From assembly GCF_018780385.1 (NCBI RefSeq), contig NZ_JADMJO010000038.1, forward strand, positions 1 to 64,000: DNA of 64,000 bases. Reading direction: 5' to 3'. The notes beneath the pieces were generated by a model. That model ran no database searches. It saw only the letters and a program-made list of their open reading frames with translations, and was not told where the DNA came from. This DNA comes from Hydrogenophaga sp. GTDB lineage: Bacteria; Pseudomonadota; Gammaproteobacteria; Burkholderiales; Burkholderiaceae_C. Below, in pieces: positions 37,514 to 46,689 of the stretch; within the stretch, counting starts at the first letter, position 1, and each line of letters opens with the position of its first letter. A program made the position numbers and the translations under genes.

Positions 37514-39721
37514 ATGCTCAAACTGATCTCGCGCGGGAAGTTGACGACCCTGGTGTTTCACAAGGTTCCCGTCACGCGGCATCCCCTGAGTCCGGCCGAA
37601 CTCGATCTGGACGATTTCACGGCCGTGTTGCACGCTACCCTGCGCCGCTTTCGCATTCTTCCGTTGGAAGATGCATTGATCGCGCTCAGAGCTGGGAATC
37701 TTCCTGACAATGCCGCTTGCATCACCTTCGATGATGGTTATCCGGATTGGCGGATGGCTGTTGTTCCTGTGTTGGAACGACTCGGAGTTCATGCCACTTT
37801 TTTTGTGACTTCAGGCCAATACGTCGCCGGACTGCCCATGTGGAATGAGCGGATATTGCACGCGGTTGCAGCGGCTCCTCCGGGCACCGATACGCTTCTT
37901 TTGAAAGATGCCGGTTTGGATGGCATGGGCTTTGATACTGTTGCACAGCGACAGCACACCATCCGCCAACTGGATGCATTTTTGAAGTACCAGGACCCAG
38001 AGACCAAAGAGCGCCTACTCGTGGAACTCGAGAATCATACAGGAACAACGCGTGTCAATGCGCCGTCCATGGAGGTGGCTGATTTGCGCGATCTGCATGC
38101 ACGTGGTTTTGGAATTGGCGGACACTCGGTGACCCACCCCATCTTGAGCCGCTGCACGGAGCGCCAAGCCTATGAAGAAATTGCTGGTGCGCGCGAACAG
38201 CTGGAATCGTTGATCAGGGGAAAGGTTGTTGCATTTGCCTATCCCAATGGTGCACCCGGCAAGGATTTTGGCCCCGAGCATATCGAGATGGTACGCCGTG
38301 CCGGATACCGGTATGCATTCACTACGTTGCGAGGCGTCGCTTCTGCCGGCACTTCTCCTCTTCAAATCCCGCGCTTTACGCCATGGGGTCCCAGCCAAGG
38401 GAGAATGTTTCTGCAGTTTGCTCGCAATCTTATGCGCCGTGCGCCAATGCTCGAGGAGGAAGCCTCGCAGCACAAGCAGGCCTTGATGGTTGCCTTTCAT
38501 TTCCCACCTCAGGCTGGCAGCAGTGGCATTCTGCGCACGCTCAATTTTGTGAAGTATTTACCGCAGCAAGGTTGGGATACTTCCGTTGTGGCGGTCACAC
38601 CGCGCGCATTTGAAGATGTGCGAAACGATCTGGTTTCATCGATACCCTCACAGACTCGAATTGTCAGAGCCGGGGCACTGGATGCCGCGCGCCATATGTC
38701 TATCAAAGGGAAGTATCCGCGAGTCTTTGCGCTGCCAGATCGTTGGTCCAGTTGGTGGTTGCCAGCTGTATGGGCCGGGATGCGCGAGATCCGACGCAAA
38801 CGCCCTGACATCATCTGGAGCACGTATCCCATTTCCACGGCCCATCTCATCGGTGGCAGCTTGTCTCGCCTCAGCGGCATTCCCTGGGTGGCTGATTTTC
38901 GCGACCCCATGGTGAACCGAGACTACCCCGCCGACAAAACCCAGCGTCGCCTGTGGCAATGGCTGGAGGCCAACGTGTTGCGTCACGCGTCGGCTTGTGT
39001 GTTCACCACTGCGAGCGCCGCGCAGGAATACCAGCGACGCTACCCCGACCACGCCGCCAAATGCCATGTGATCGAAAACGGGTACGACGAAGAAGCTTTT
39101 GAACAGGTTGTGCCCTTGCGTGAGGGCGTTGCAGACGGCACGCTGCTCCTGTTGCACAGCGGCCTGATCTACCCCAAGGACCGCGATCCCTCAACCTTCT
39201 TTGCCGCCGTGTGCGAACTCATTGACGAAGGCCACCTGGATGCCCGGCGCCTTTGTATTCGTTTTCGGGCTCCACACCATGGCGAAGAAGTCATGGCGTG
39301 CGCCGAGCGCTACGGCTTGACCAATTGCGTTGAAGTCGGGCCACCGATTCCGTACCACCGTGCCATTGCGGAAATGACGGGGTCCGACCTGCTGCTCGTT
39401 TTTCAGGGCAGCAACTTCAACACGCAGATACCGGCCAAAATCTACGAGTACCTGCGGTCGGAGAGGCCCATCCTGGCCGTGGTCGACCCCGAGGGTGGAA
39501 CCGCTGGCCAGTTGCGCAGATTCCATGGCGTTCACATTGCGGACATCCATTCGAAGGAGTCCATTCGCGAATCGCTCCTGGCCTCGCTGCACGCCAACGC
39601 AAGCCGTGAACAAGAGAACGCCCTCGCGCTCAACCGGCATTTGGTGCAGGCCTATTCACGAAGCTCGCAGACCGGTAGTCTGGGTCGATTGTTTGACCGC
39701 GTGTCGCGCGTTGCCCCGTGA
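37514..39721 (+). CDS. Polysaccharide deacetylase - glycosyltransferase fusion
   Basis: 735 residues in one uninterrupted frame. Residues 1 to about 310 are a NodB-type polysaccharide deacetylase (AACITFDDGYPDWR; GIGGHSVTHPILSR; FAYPNGAPGKDF). From about 320 the protein restarts as a GT4 glycosyltransferase (LMVAFHFPPQAGSSGILRTLNF ... RDPMVNRDYP ... C-terminal QGSNFNTQIPAKIYEYLRSERPILAVVD). Both halves look complete, so this is a natural fusion able to add a sugar and deacetylate it. GC content rises again here. Confidence 0.88.
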   Translation: MLKLISRGKLTTLVFHKVPVTRHPLSPAELDLDDFTAVLHATLRRFRILPLEDALIALRAGNLPDNAACITFDDGYPDWRMAVVPVLERLGVHATFFVTSGQYVAGLPMWNERILHAVAAAPPGTDTLLLKDAGLDGMGFDTVAQRQHTIRQLDAFLKYQDPETKERLLVELENHTGTTRVNAPSMEVADLRDLHARGFGIGGHSVTHPILSRCTERQAYEEIAGAREQLESLIRGKVVAFAYPNGAPGKDFGPEHIEMVRRAGYRYAFTTLRGVASAGTSPLQIPRFTPWGPSQGRMFLQFARNLMRRAPMLEEEASQHKQALMVAFHFPPQAGSSGILRTLNFVKYLPQQGWDTSVVAVTPRAFEDVRNDLVSSIPSQTRIVRAGALDAARHMSIKGKYPRVFALPDRWSSWWLPAVWAGMREIRRKRPDIIWSTYPISTAHLIGGSLSRLSGIPWVADFRDPMVNRDYPADKTQRRLWQWLEANVLRHASACVFTTASAAQEYQRRYPDHAAKCHVIENGYDEEAFEQVVPLREGVADGTLLLLHSGLIYPKDRDPSTFFAAVCELIDEGHLDARRLCIRFRAPHHGEEVMACAERYGLTNCVEVGPPIPYHRAIAEMTGSDLLLVFQGSNFNTQIPAKIYEYLRSERPILAVVDPEGGTAGQLRRFHGVHIADIHSKESIRESLLASLHANASREQENALALNRHLVQAYSRSSQTGSLGRLFDRVSRVAP

Positions 39722-39794
39722 CTCACGATGCAGATTCCCGCTCCGTTTCGCCGCGGTGTTGCAGTGCATCCCCGAAACAGACCTGACCCAAGAC

Positions 39795-41291
39795 ATGACA
39801 GCACCACACGCCACCGGCAAACAGATTGCCAAGGGAGCCGCATGGCTCATGGGCTTCAAGCTGCTGGACAAAAGCATCGGGCTGATCAGCACGCTGGTGC
39901 TGGTGCGCCTGCTCACGCCCTCTGACTTCGGCCTGGTGGCCATGGCCATGGCTGTGGTGGCGTTGCTGGAGTTGATGGGCGCCTTCGGGTTCGATTCCGC
40001 CCTCATTCAGAGACAGGACACAGCCCGAAGCCACTTCGACACCGCATGGACCTTCAATGTGATCTTTGGTGCGGCTATTGCTGTTTTTCTGGTGGTCATG
40101 GCCGTGCCAGCGGCGAACTTTTATCGCGAACCCCGTCTGGAACTGATGCTGCCCGCGCTGGCCATCGGTGCTTTGGTCGGAGGGTTCGAAAACATAGGCA
40201 CGGTGGCCTTTCGCAAGGAACTGAACTTCCGCATGGAATTCACCTTCTTGCTTGCCAAGCGCTGCGTGGTGTTTGTGGTGGTCTTGGTACTGGCCTTCAC
40301 CTTGCGCAGTTTCTGGGCGCTGATCTTCGCCACCATCGTTGGCAAGTTCATGAACGTGCTGATCAGCTACGCACTGCACCCCTACCGCCCACGATTCTCC
40401 CTGGCTGCACGGGGTGACCTGTTCAATTTCTCCAAGTGGTTGTTCATCTCAAACCTGATTCAGTTTCTCAATAGTCGCTCAACAGATTTCATACTGGGGC
40501 GCACAGTTGGCAGCCATGGCCTGGGTGTATACAAGCTTGCGGCTGAAATTGCCGCTATGCCGTCAACCGAACTCATTGCTCCGCTGAATCGCGCGGTGTA
40601 CCCTGCCTATGCGCAGCTCGCGCGAGCCAGGGAGAAACTGCTCGCTCGTTTCCTGGAGGTCTATGGCCTCATCAGTTTCATCGCGTTTCCGGTTGCCGTG
40701 GGGCTGTTCTGTCTGTCCGATCTGGTCGTTGACCTTCTGTTGGGGTCCCAGTGGACTGACGCTGTTCCAATCATGCAGATACTAGGTCTGTGCGGTCTGG
40801 TGGGCGCGTTGCAAGGTAATATGTACGTCGTGATGTCTGCGATGGGCAAGCCCAAAGCCAATACGCTCTTGGGCGCGGTTTTATTGGTTCTTACCTTGCC
40901 AGCCCTTGTGTTCTTCAGTGTGCAATTCGGTGCGTTGGGTGCTGCATATGTGCAACTCATCTCCGCCGTGGTGGGTTTCTGCGGGATTGTGTGGGTGTTT
41001 ACCGCGGTTACGGGCGCTGCCAAGGTTAGGTTGTTCGCCGTTATGTGGCGCCCAATGGCGTCGTCCTGTCTGATGTATCTGACACTTTGGGGTGCACAGT
41101 TTGTAGTCGGAATGCACGGGGCAGCGTTGATGAGTACCGTGCAATTGTTACTCCTGGTGTTTCTTGGAGTTGTTGTATATGCAATTACAATTCTCCTATT
41201 CTGGACGATATCAGGCCGTCCGAGAAGTACCGAATCGATACTCTTGGAATTAATACGCAGCAAAGTCTCCAGAATGTTGCCGATTTCTTGA
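39795..41291 (+). CDS. Oligosaccharide flippase (Wzx/MOP family)
   Basis: 498 residues from ATG 39795 (MTAPHATGKQIAKGAAWLMGFKLLDKSI); the frame is open 300 bp upstream but that overlaps the fusion gene. About 12-14 membrane segments; the pattern LVLVRLLTPSDFGLVAMAMAVVALLELM is the polysaccharide-synthesis MATE-like family signature. It moves lipid-linked repeat units across the inner membrane. The 3' third becomes more AT-rich. Confidence 0.92.
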   Translation: MTAPHATGKQIAKGAAWLMGFKLLDKSIGLISTLVLVRLLTPSDFGLVAMAMAVVALLELMGAFGFDSALIQRQDTARSHFDTAWTFNVIFGAAIAVFLVVMAVPAANFYREPRLELMLPALAIGALVGGFENIGTVAFRKELNFRMEFTFLLAKRCVVFVVVLVLAFTLRSFWALIFATIVGKFMNVLISYALHPYRPRFSLAARGDLFNFSKWLFISNLIQFLNSRSTDFILGRTVGSHGLGVYKLAAEIAAMPSTELIAPLNRAVYPAYAQLARAREKLLARFLEVYGLISFIAFPVAVGLFCLSDLVVDLLLGSQWTDAVPIMQILGLCGLVGALQGNMYVVMSAMGKPKANTLLGAVLLVLTLPALVFFSVQFGALGAAYVQLISAVVGFCGIVWVFTAVTGAAKVRLFAVMWRPMASSCLMYLTLWGAQFVVGMHGAALMSTVQLLLLVFLGVVVYAITILLFWTISGRPRSTESILLELIRSKVSRMLPIS

Positions 41292-41353
41292 TGTGGGCAG
41301 CTCAAAAACGGTGTCGTATGCATTCAAATTAAGTTTTCATTTGGAAGGCATTT

Positions 41354-42004
41354 ATGATTGATCCATTGTCAAACCGTCCACGTTACGTGGATAACAGTCG
41401 ACCGCCACTCCTGAAACTTGTACCACATGATGTCGTGACAGTTCTAGATGTAGGCTGTAACGAAGGTGGTTTCGGCGCAGCTCTTAAAAACTCTAGATCA
41501 ATGGAAGTTTGGGGTATTGAACCCGATACCAATAGTGCTGCAGAAGCGAGGCATAGACTTGATCACGTAGTGGAGGACATTTTTCACGCACGCAATCCTA
41601 TCCCGGACAATTATTTTGACTTGATTACGTTCAATGATTCTTTGGAGCACATGCCTGATCCAGTTTTTGCGTTGGAGCTGGCAAGAAAAAAGTTGAAAGC
41701 TGGTGGGAGAATTTTGTGTTGTGTTCCCAATATGAGGCACATAGAATGTCTCGAGCATTTGCTATTTGAAAAAGATTGGCGTTATGAAGAAATTGGCATT
41801 CGCGATAGAACCCACTTGAGATTCTTTACGCGTAAAAGTGTTGAGCGCTTGTTTGTTGAAATGAATTTTTCCATCATCGATGTGAATTTCATCAATGATG
41901 AGTGGTGGGAGAAAGGACGGCTTCTCCGCAGGATACTATTCAGACTCTTTCCTGCATTTACGCATGATATGCGATTCAAGCAAGTTGTAGTTTTGGCTAA
42001 ATGA
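41354..42004 (+). CDS. Class I SAM-dependent methyltransferase
   Basis: 216 residues. SAM site VLDVGCNEGGFGAAL, WGIEPDTNSAAEA and the LITFNDSLEHMPDPVFALELARKKLKAGGRILCCVPN block. AT-rich. Overlaps the following glycosyltransferase by 4 bp (ATGA), so the two are coupled. Probably methylates a sugar in the repeat unit; the target is unknown. Confidence 0.87.
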   Translation: MIDPLSNRPRYVDNSRPPLLKLVPHDVVTVLDVGCNEGGFGAALKNSRSMEVWGIEPDTNSAAEARHRLDHVVEDIFHARNPIPDNYFDLITFNDSLEHMPDPVFALELARKKLKAGGRILCCVPNMRHIECLEHLLFEKDWRYEEIGIRDRTHLRFFTRKSVERLFVEMNFSIIDVNFINDEWWEKGRLLRRILFRLFPAFTHDMRFKQVVVLAK

Positions 42005-43005
42005 AGCTCATTTCCGCCAGTGGAATTGTTGAAGAGGATGCCCGACCTCAGGTCGAAATTATCATTTGCACTTTTAATGGCGAGCGATACATTGCCGAAC
42101 AGTTGGAGTCTATTTTTTCTCAAAATCGCAAGCCAGATTTAATTTCTATTTACGATGATGCGTCTACCGATGGAACACTTGCAGTCATACATAAAATAAT
42201 CGGCCAAAATGCTCAGCAGGACATTGAAATTCGTATCGTCAGGAATGATGAAAATCTTGGATACGTGGGCAATTTTTCACAAGGAATTAAGGCGGCAAAA
42301 GCTGATATCCTTTTCCTTTGTGATCAAGATGATCGTTGGCAGTCAAATAAAATTCAAGTAGCATTGGATTTGCTTAATAAGACGCGCGCTGATCTGGTTT
42401 TTAGCGATGGCCGGTTGATTGGTGCTAATGGCGAGGAGATTCCGGGTGAATCTGTTTTGAATCGCTATGGATTGTCGGCTATAGATGTTTTGGAATTTTC
42501 AAACCATGCCATTGTTCGATTGGCTTGCAGAAACTACATCAACGGGGCTGCTATGGCAATCAGGCGTGAGGCTGCTTTGTCAGCAATGCCCGTCCCCGCT
42601 GGCCTTCCTCACGATTATTGGTTGGCTGTTTGGTGTGCGCTTCATGCTGGAATAGATGTGTCCCCCAAGTGCTTGTATGATTATCGCCAACATTCTAACA
42701 ATGTTATTGGTGTAGGATTGAATAAATGGTATTACGTTTGGTATGGAATTTTGCGCTCACCCAGCACTCCGCGGCTGATTGAATATGCAAGATATATAGA
42801 GTTGGTTCCTCGCGTCAGTGCACTCAAAGACGCTACTGTTTTTGTTGAAAAGCTTCAGTGGTTGGACGCCTGTGTTGTTCAAACGCGGAGATTGCCTCGG
42901 CTTTGGTCGATTTTGACTTCGACGTGGTCCGGGCAATATCGGCGTTTTGGCACCCGCTATTCACTGGTGCGAGATCTGATTGCTGTCCTGGTGGTATCTA
43001 GATAG
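42001..43005 (+). CDS. Glycosyltransferase family 2 (rhamnosyltransferase-like)
   Basis: 334 residues, GT-A fold. Nucleotide-binding EIIICTFNGERYIAEQLESIF, YDDASTDGT and the DXD-type CDQDDRWQ. The pattern is that of dTDP-rhamnosyl or similar inverting transferases. Strongly AT-rich relative to the window. Coupled to the upstream methyltransferase gene. Confidence 0.88.
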   Translation: MKLISASGIVEEDARPQVEIIICTFNGERYIAEQLESIFSQNRKPDLISIYDDASTDGTLAVIHKIIGQNAQQDIEIRIVRNDENLGYVGNFSQGIKAAKADILFLCDQDDRWQSNKIQVALDLLNKTRADLVFSDGRLIGANGEEIPGESVLNRYGLSAIDVLEFSNHAIVRLACRNYINGAAMAIRREAALSAMPVPAGLPHDYWLAVWCALHAGIDVSPKCLYDYRQHSNNVIGVGLNKWYYVWYGILRSPSTPRLIEYARYIELVPRVSALKDATVFVEKLQWLDACVVQTRRLPRLWSILTSTWSGQYRRFGTRYSLVRDLIAVLVVSR

Positions 43006-43359
43006 GAGTTGTCCGTTTTTTCGGTGTAAGAGTGCTGTGTTTTCGCGTGGGACCATCGGGGAATTGCAATCATGTGATAGTTCACGATTGCAGATTTGAT
43101 GTGTAGTGCTTGTCATTGGCTCGCGCCACGCCTGACAGGTTCGCCTCTTGAGCATGGTCCCCGTTGCGTGCTGGGCATGAGCTGAGCATTTATCCCGGTC
43201 CATCTGTGAGGATGTTCACGAATGAGGCCTTGCGCCATGCGCCGGTGGGGTGTCCTCATGATTGAATACCCCATGGGGTTCAATCGATTGACCAGCTGGG
43301 CAGCATTCTGTTTGCGCACTCGGGTCGTGGTTGGATGCACACCAACCACAACATCGCTC
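43006..43359. other. Intergenic stretch without a convincing gene
   Basis: About 354 bp between two GT2 genes. Short frames exist on both strands but none has a recognisable product or good ribosome site. Base composition changes from AT-rich to GC-rich across it, so it may be the scar at the edge of an imported segment. Confidence 0.5.
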
Positions 43360-44334
43360 ATGAAATCTCCTCAGGCCAACCCACGAGTCAGCGTCATTGC
43401 GCTTTGCTTCAATCACGCCCGCTTTGTGGTGGAATGTCTTGAAAGCATCAGGGCACAAACCTTTCAGGATTTTGATCTGGTCATCATGGATGACTGTTCG
43501 TCCGACGATTCAGTTGCGCTCATCACCGACTGGATCACCCGCACTGGAACACAGTGCACGTTTGTCGCCCACAGAGTGAACGCAGGCGTTTGCCAGACCC
43601 AGAACGAGGCGATTGCGCTCGGCAAAGGGCAGTTCCTGTGCGTGATCGCAGCCGATGACAGATGGCGTCCCGATCGGATTGAAAGCCACTTGAAAGCTTT
43701 TGCAAACTTGCCGCCAGATGTGGCACTGGTCTACTCTGATACGGCGCAGATCGACGAGCATGGCAACGCGCTTCCCGAAACGTTTCTCGAGGAGCAGCGT
43801 CCCGGTTTCAGATTGCCTTCGGGTCGGGTTTTTGAAGAGTTGGTCAACAGAAACTTTGTGCATCCTGTTTCTTCGACGATGCGCCGTGACGCAGTCTCCA
43901 AGGTCGGGGGATACGACACCCGGCTGACGATCGAAGACTACGACATGTGGTTGAGACTGGCCAATGAGTACCAGTTTGTACACGTCGAAGGCATCTACTC
44001 AGACTACCGAATCGTCTCCACCTCGTTGACTCGAACTTTGTGGGTGGCGCCCAGCGCGCGATTTGTCTATGGTCAGTTCTTGTTGCGAGAGAAGTGGATT
44101 CCCAGTGGACTTCTGAATGCCCGTCAGCGCAAGATCTGGAGTGACCATCAGTCCGAGTTCGCATACTGGTTGTACTTCCATGGTGATCCACGAGCGACCC
44201 GCTGTTTGTGGACAGCTGCTTTGCGGACCAAGCGACCTCGGTTCTTCGCGCTGGCCACGCTCTCCTCGCTGGGACTGCACCGCTCGCGCGCCAAGCGCGT
44301 CGCATCCGCACTGGGGCTCGTCAGGGATAATTGA
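43360..44334 (+). CDS. Glycosyltransferase family 2
   Basis: 324 residues from ATG 43360 (MKSPQANPRVSVIALCFNHARFV). GT-A signatures: VIMDDCSSDDSVAL and IAADDRWRPDRI (DXD), and TIEDYDMWLRLANEY as the acceptor/catalytic region. The frame is open to 43222, but the extra residues do not resemble GT2 proteins. GC content returns to the local norm. The transferred sugar is unknown. Confidence 0.87.
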   Translation: MKSPQANPRVSVIALCFNHARFVVECLESIRAQTFQDFDLVIMDDCSSDDSVALITDWITRTGTQCTFVAHRVNAGVCQTQNEAIALGKGQFLCVIAADDRWRPDRIESHLKAFANLPPDVALVYSDTAQIDEHGNALPETFLEEQRPGFRLPSGRVFEELVNRNFVHPVSSTMRRDAVSKVGGYDTRLTIEDYDMWLRLANEYQFVHVEGIYSDYRIVSTSLTRTLWVAPSARFVYGQFLLREKWIPSGLLNARQRKIWSDHQSEFAYWLYFHGDPRATRCLWTAALRTKRPRFFALATLSSLGLHRSRAKRVASALGLVRDN

Positions 44335-44395
44335 AGATTGCAGGTGTTGGCCGATCACCAACGCACCGATTTTTTGATTTCAAGTACCGAGCGCA

Positions 44396-45484
44396 ATGCT
44401 GCAATCCTCGATTCGAGTCGGCTTCGTGTTGCTGTCAAACACGCAAAACGCCATCCCCAGCACCCGCATCGTCGTGCTCAACATGCTTCCCTATTTGCGG
44501 GCAGCGGGCTTCGATCCACACATTGTTTTTGAACCGCCCACCAGCACCATGACGCCTGACGTGTCAGGCTTGGCTGAGAAGATCAAGGCTGGAAATTTCA
44601 AGGTTGTGGTGTTGCAGAAGGTGTTTGGCGACAGCGTGTTGGCGTTGGCTCGCGATCTGAGGCATGCGGGTGTCAAGACCGTTTTCGCAGTTTGCGACTT
44701 CGTGAATCCGGCCATGTGCGACGCCACGGACACAACAGTGGTTGTGACGGACTATCTCAAGAGCCTGTATCCGGCGGAGCTGCAGGACAAGGTGCACGTG
44801 GTTCACGACGGCGTGGAGCGGCCGCAAATCCAAAAGACTGATTGGGGCACTCGAACAGGTTCGAAAGCCGCTCCTTTGAATGCCGTGCTGGTCACTTCTG
44901 CAGCCTTGGACCGGCTCCCCGTGTTGGTGGATCCACCGAGCTGGCTCAAGGTCACCATCGTGGGTCGCTACCCGCCCAAAGAGTCTGTATGGCGGCGTTG
45001 GCAGCAGCACAGATGGCAAATGGCTGTCAAGACGGGCATGGGCGAGCGATCGCAATACCTGCGGTTCCTCGTGAATCGCCGCATCTCGCTTGAAGCTTGG
45101 GGAGCCGACTCGGTGTACGACGCCATGCAACGGGCGGACATTGGCATCATTCCCATCGAAGTGGGAGGCGTGCTCGACTCCACGGGAGCGTGGAAGGTGA
45201 AATCCGAAAACCGGCTCACATTGAAAATGGCGATGGGGCTGCCCGTGGTGGCCACACCCATTCCCGCTTATGACCCGGTGATCGAGCAGGGGGTGAACGG
45301 GTTCTTGGCGCGCAGCCCGGGTGAATGGCTGCAGCACCTGTCTGCGCTACGTGATCCAGCCCTGCGCCAGAGCGTAGGGCAGCAAGCTCGGCAAACGGCG
45401 CTCGAACGCTATTCGATGGATCGGCAAGCAGAAAAGCTGATCGCTGTTTTTAAAGGCTTGGTGGGCAGGGCCCAGGAAGCTTAG
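44396..45484 (+). CDS. Glycosyltransferase, GT4/GT-B type
   Basis: 362 residues. The N-terminal IRVGFVLLSNTQNAIPSTRIVVLNMLPYL and late NRLTLKMAMGLPVVATPIPAYDPVIEQGVNGFLA follow the GT-B donor-binding scheme (Glu/Gly-rich loop), though the family resemblance is weaker than for the others. Last plus-strand gene of this block; converges with the next gene, with only 20 bp between stops. Confidence 0.75.
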   Translation: MLQSSIRVGFVLLSNTQNAIPSTRIVVLNMLPYLRAAGFDPHIVFEPPTSTMTPDVSGLAEKIKAGNFKVVVLQKVFGDSVLALARDLRHAGVKTVFAVCDFVNPAMCDATDTTVVVTDYLKSLYPAELQDKVHVVHDGVERPQIQKTDWGTRTGSKAAPLNAVLVTSAALDRLPVLVDPPSWLKVTIVGRYPPKESVWRRWQQHRWQMAVKTGMGERSQYLRFLVNRRISLEAWGADSVYDAMQRADIGIIPIEVGGVLDSTGAWKVKSENRLTLKMAMGLPVVATPIPAYDPVIEQGVNGFLARSPGEWLQHLSALRDPALRQSVGQQARQTALERYSMDRQAEKLIAVFKGLVGRAQEA

Positions 45485-45504
45485 CCCCTCGAACGCATTG
45501 CCAC

Positions 45505-46689
45505 TCATTGCTTTGTTGCCTTTTGCGGCCCAACTGCAGGCCGCTGAAGACCGAACTCGCGGTCGTAAGTATCCAGTAGCGTTTGCGCCATGGCATTCAC
45601 GCTGTAGAGATCCTTGTACTTGGCATGACCGGCGCGGCCCATGGTGTCGCGATGCTGGCTGGCGTGCGCCACTCGGTCCATGGCCGCAGCCAGCAGTCGA
45701 GCGTCGTTCGGTGGCACCAGATAGCCTTCCACACCTTCGTTGATCACTTCGGGAATCGCTCCCACATTCGTGGCCACCACAGGCAGGCTCGCTGCCATGG
45801 CTTCGAGCAATGACATGGGCAGACCTTCGGCAAGCGAGGGGAGCACGAAGGCGTCGGACCGCGCCAGCAGCTGTTGCTTGGCCTCGCCGACCACGGGGCC
45901 CAGCAGTGTGGCGCGTCCCGCCAAGCCACGGCGCTCGATCTCGGTGTTCAGCCACTGTGTGTAACCAGGCTCTCCTTCGTTGCCAGCCAATTGCACGCAC
46001 CAGTCGGCCTGGGCCAGTTCCAGCGCATCCAGCAGCACGGGCACGCCTTTGAGGCGGCTCAAATTGCCCAGAAAGAGGAAGGTGGGGCGGTCGTTGGCTC
46101 CGCGTTGAGGCGCGCAGGTGGGTTCGGCCACGCCGTTTTGCAACACGGCGATGCGGCTGCCTGGCAACCGTTGCCCCAATCGCCCACGCCAGTCTTCCGA
46201 CAAGGCGAGCACGAGATCGGCACGGCGCGCGATGCGCTGTGCGATGCGCAGCATGATGGGGTTGAGCCCGTCGAGAAAGGCGTCGAAAAGTCCACCATGC
46301 ACGTGCAACACCACCCGGCAGCCGTGGCGGCGGGCCACGAAGGCGAGCAGGCCGTCGAGAAAGAAGGTGAAGCCGCTGCAGGTGTGGATATGGGCAATGG
46401 TTCCGGGTTGGCCGGCCAGCAGGGCGGACCAATCGCGCATCAACCGCAGGCGCGCCTGGATGCCTTGCAGCAGGGTACGGTTGACTGCCGTTTTCTTGCC
46501 CGTGTCGAACAGTGTCAGGTGGGTCTGGCTGGTCAATTGGGAGTTGCTGAGGGCTCCCACGACCGAGGCCATGCCGCCGATGGCCGGTGGCAGCGGGCCG
46601 CTCATGACCACACGATGTCGGCGGTCGATAGCGCTTTGGCTGGGGAATGAAGATGTCATGCCGGGTTTGCTGTGTGAATCAAGGCGCAT
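45505..46689 (-). CDS. Glycosyltransferase family 4
   Basis: 394 residues. ATG at 46689 is favoured because AGGAG lies 6 bp before it; it overlaps the upstream glycosyltransferase stop by 11 bp. GT4 motifs: VVMSGPLPPAIGGMASVVGAL, FLFLGNLSRLKGVPVLLDAL and FVLPSLAEGLPMSLLEAMAASLPVVATNVGAIPE (shown in part, E-x7-E region). Adds a sugar in glycan assembly at the cytoplasmic face. Confidence 0.92.
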   Translation of the reverse strand: MRLDSHSKPGMTSSFPSQSAIDRRHRVVMSGPLPPAIGGMASVVGALSNSQLTSQTHLTLFDTGKKTAVNRTLLQGIQARLRLMRDWSALLAGQPGTIAHIHTCSGFTFFLDGLLAFVARRHGCRVVLHVHGGLFDAFLDGLNPIMLRIAQRIARRADLVLALSEDWRGRLGQRLPGSRIAVLQNGVAEPTCAPQRGANDRPTFLFLGNLSRLKGVPVLLDALELAQADWCVQLAGNEGEPGYTQWLNTEIERRGLAGRATLLGPVVGEAKQQLLARSDAFVLPSLAEGLPMSLLEAMAASLPVVATNVGAIPEVINEGVEGYLVPPNDARLLAAAMDRVAHASQHRDTMGRAGHAKYKDLYSVNAMAQTLLDTYDREFGLQRPAVGPQKATKQ

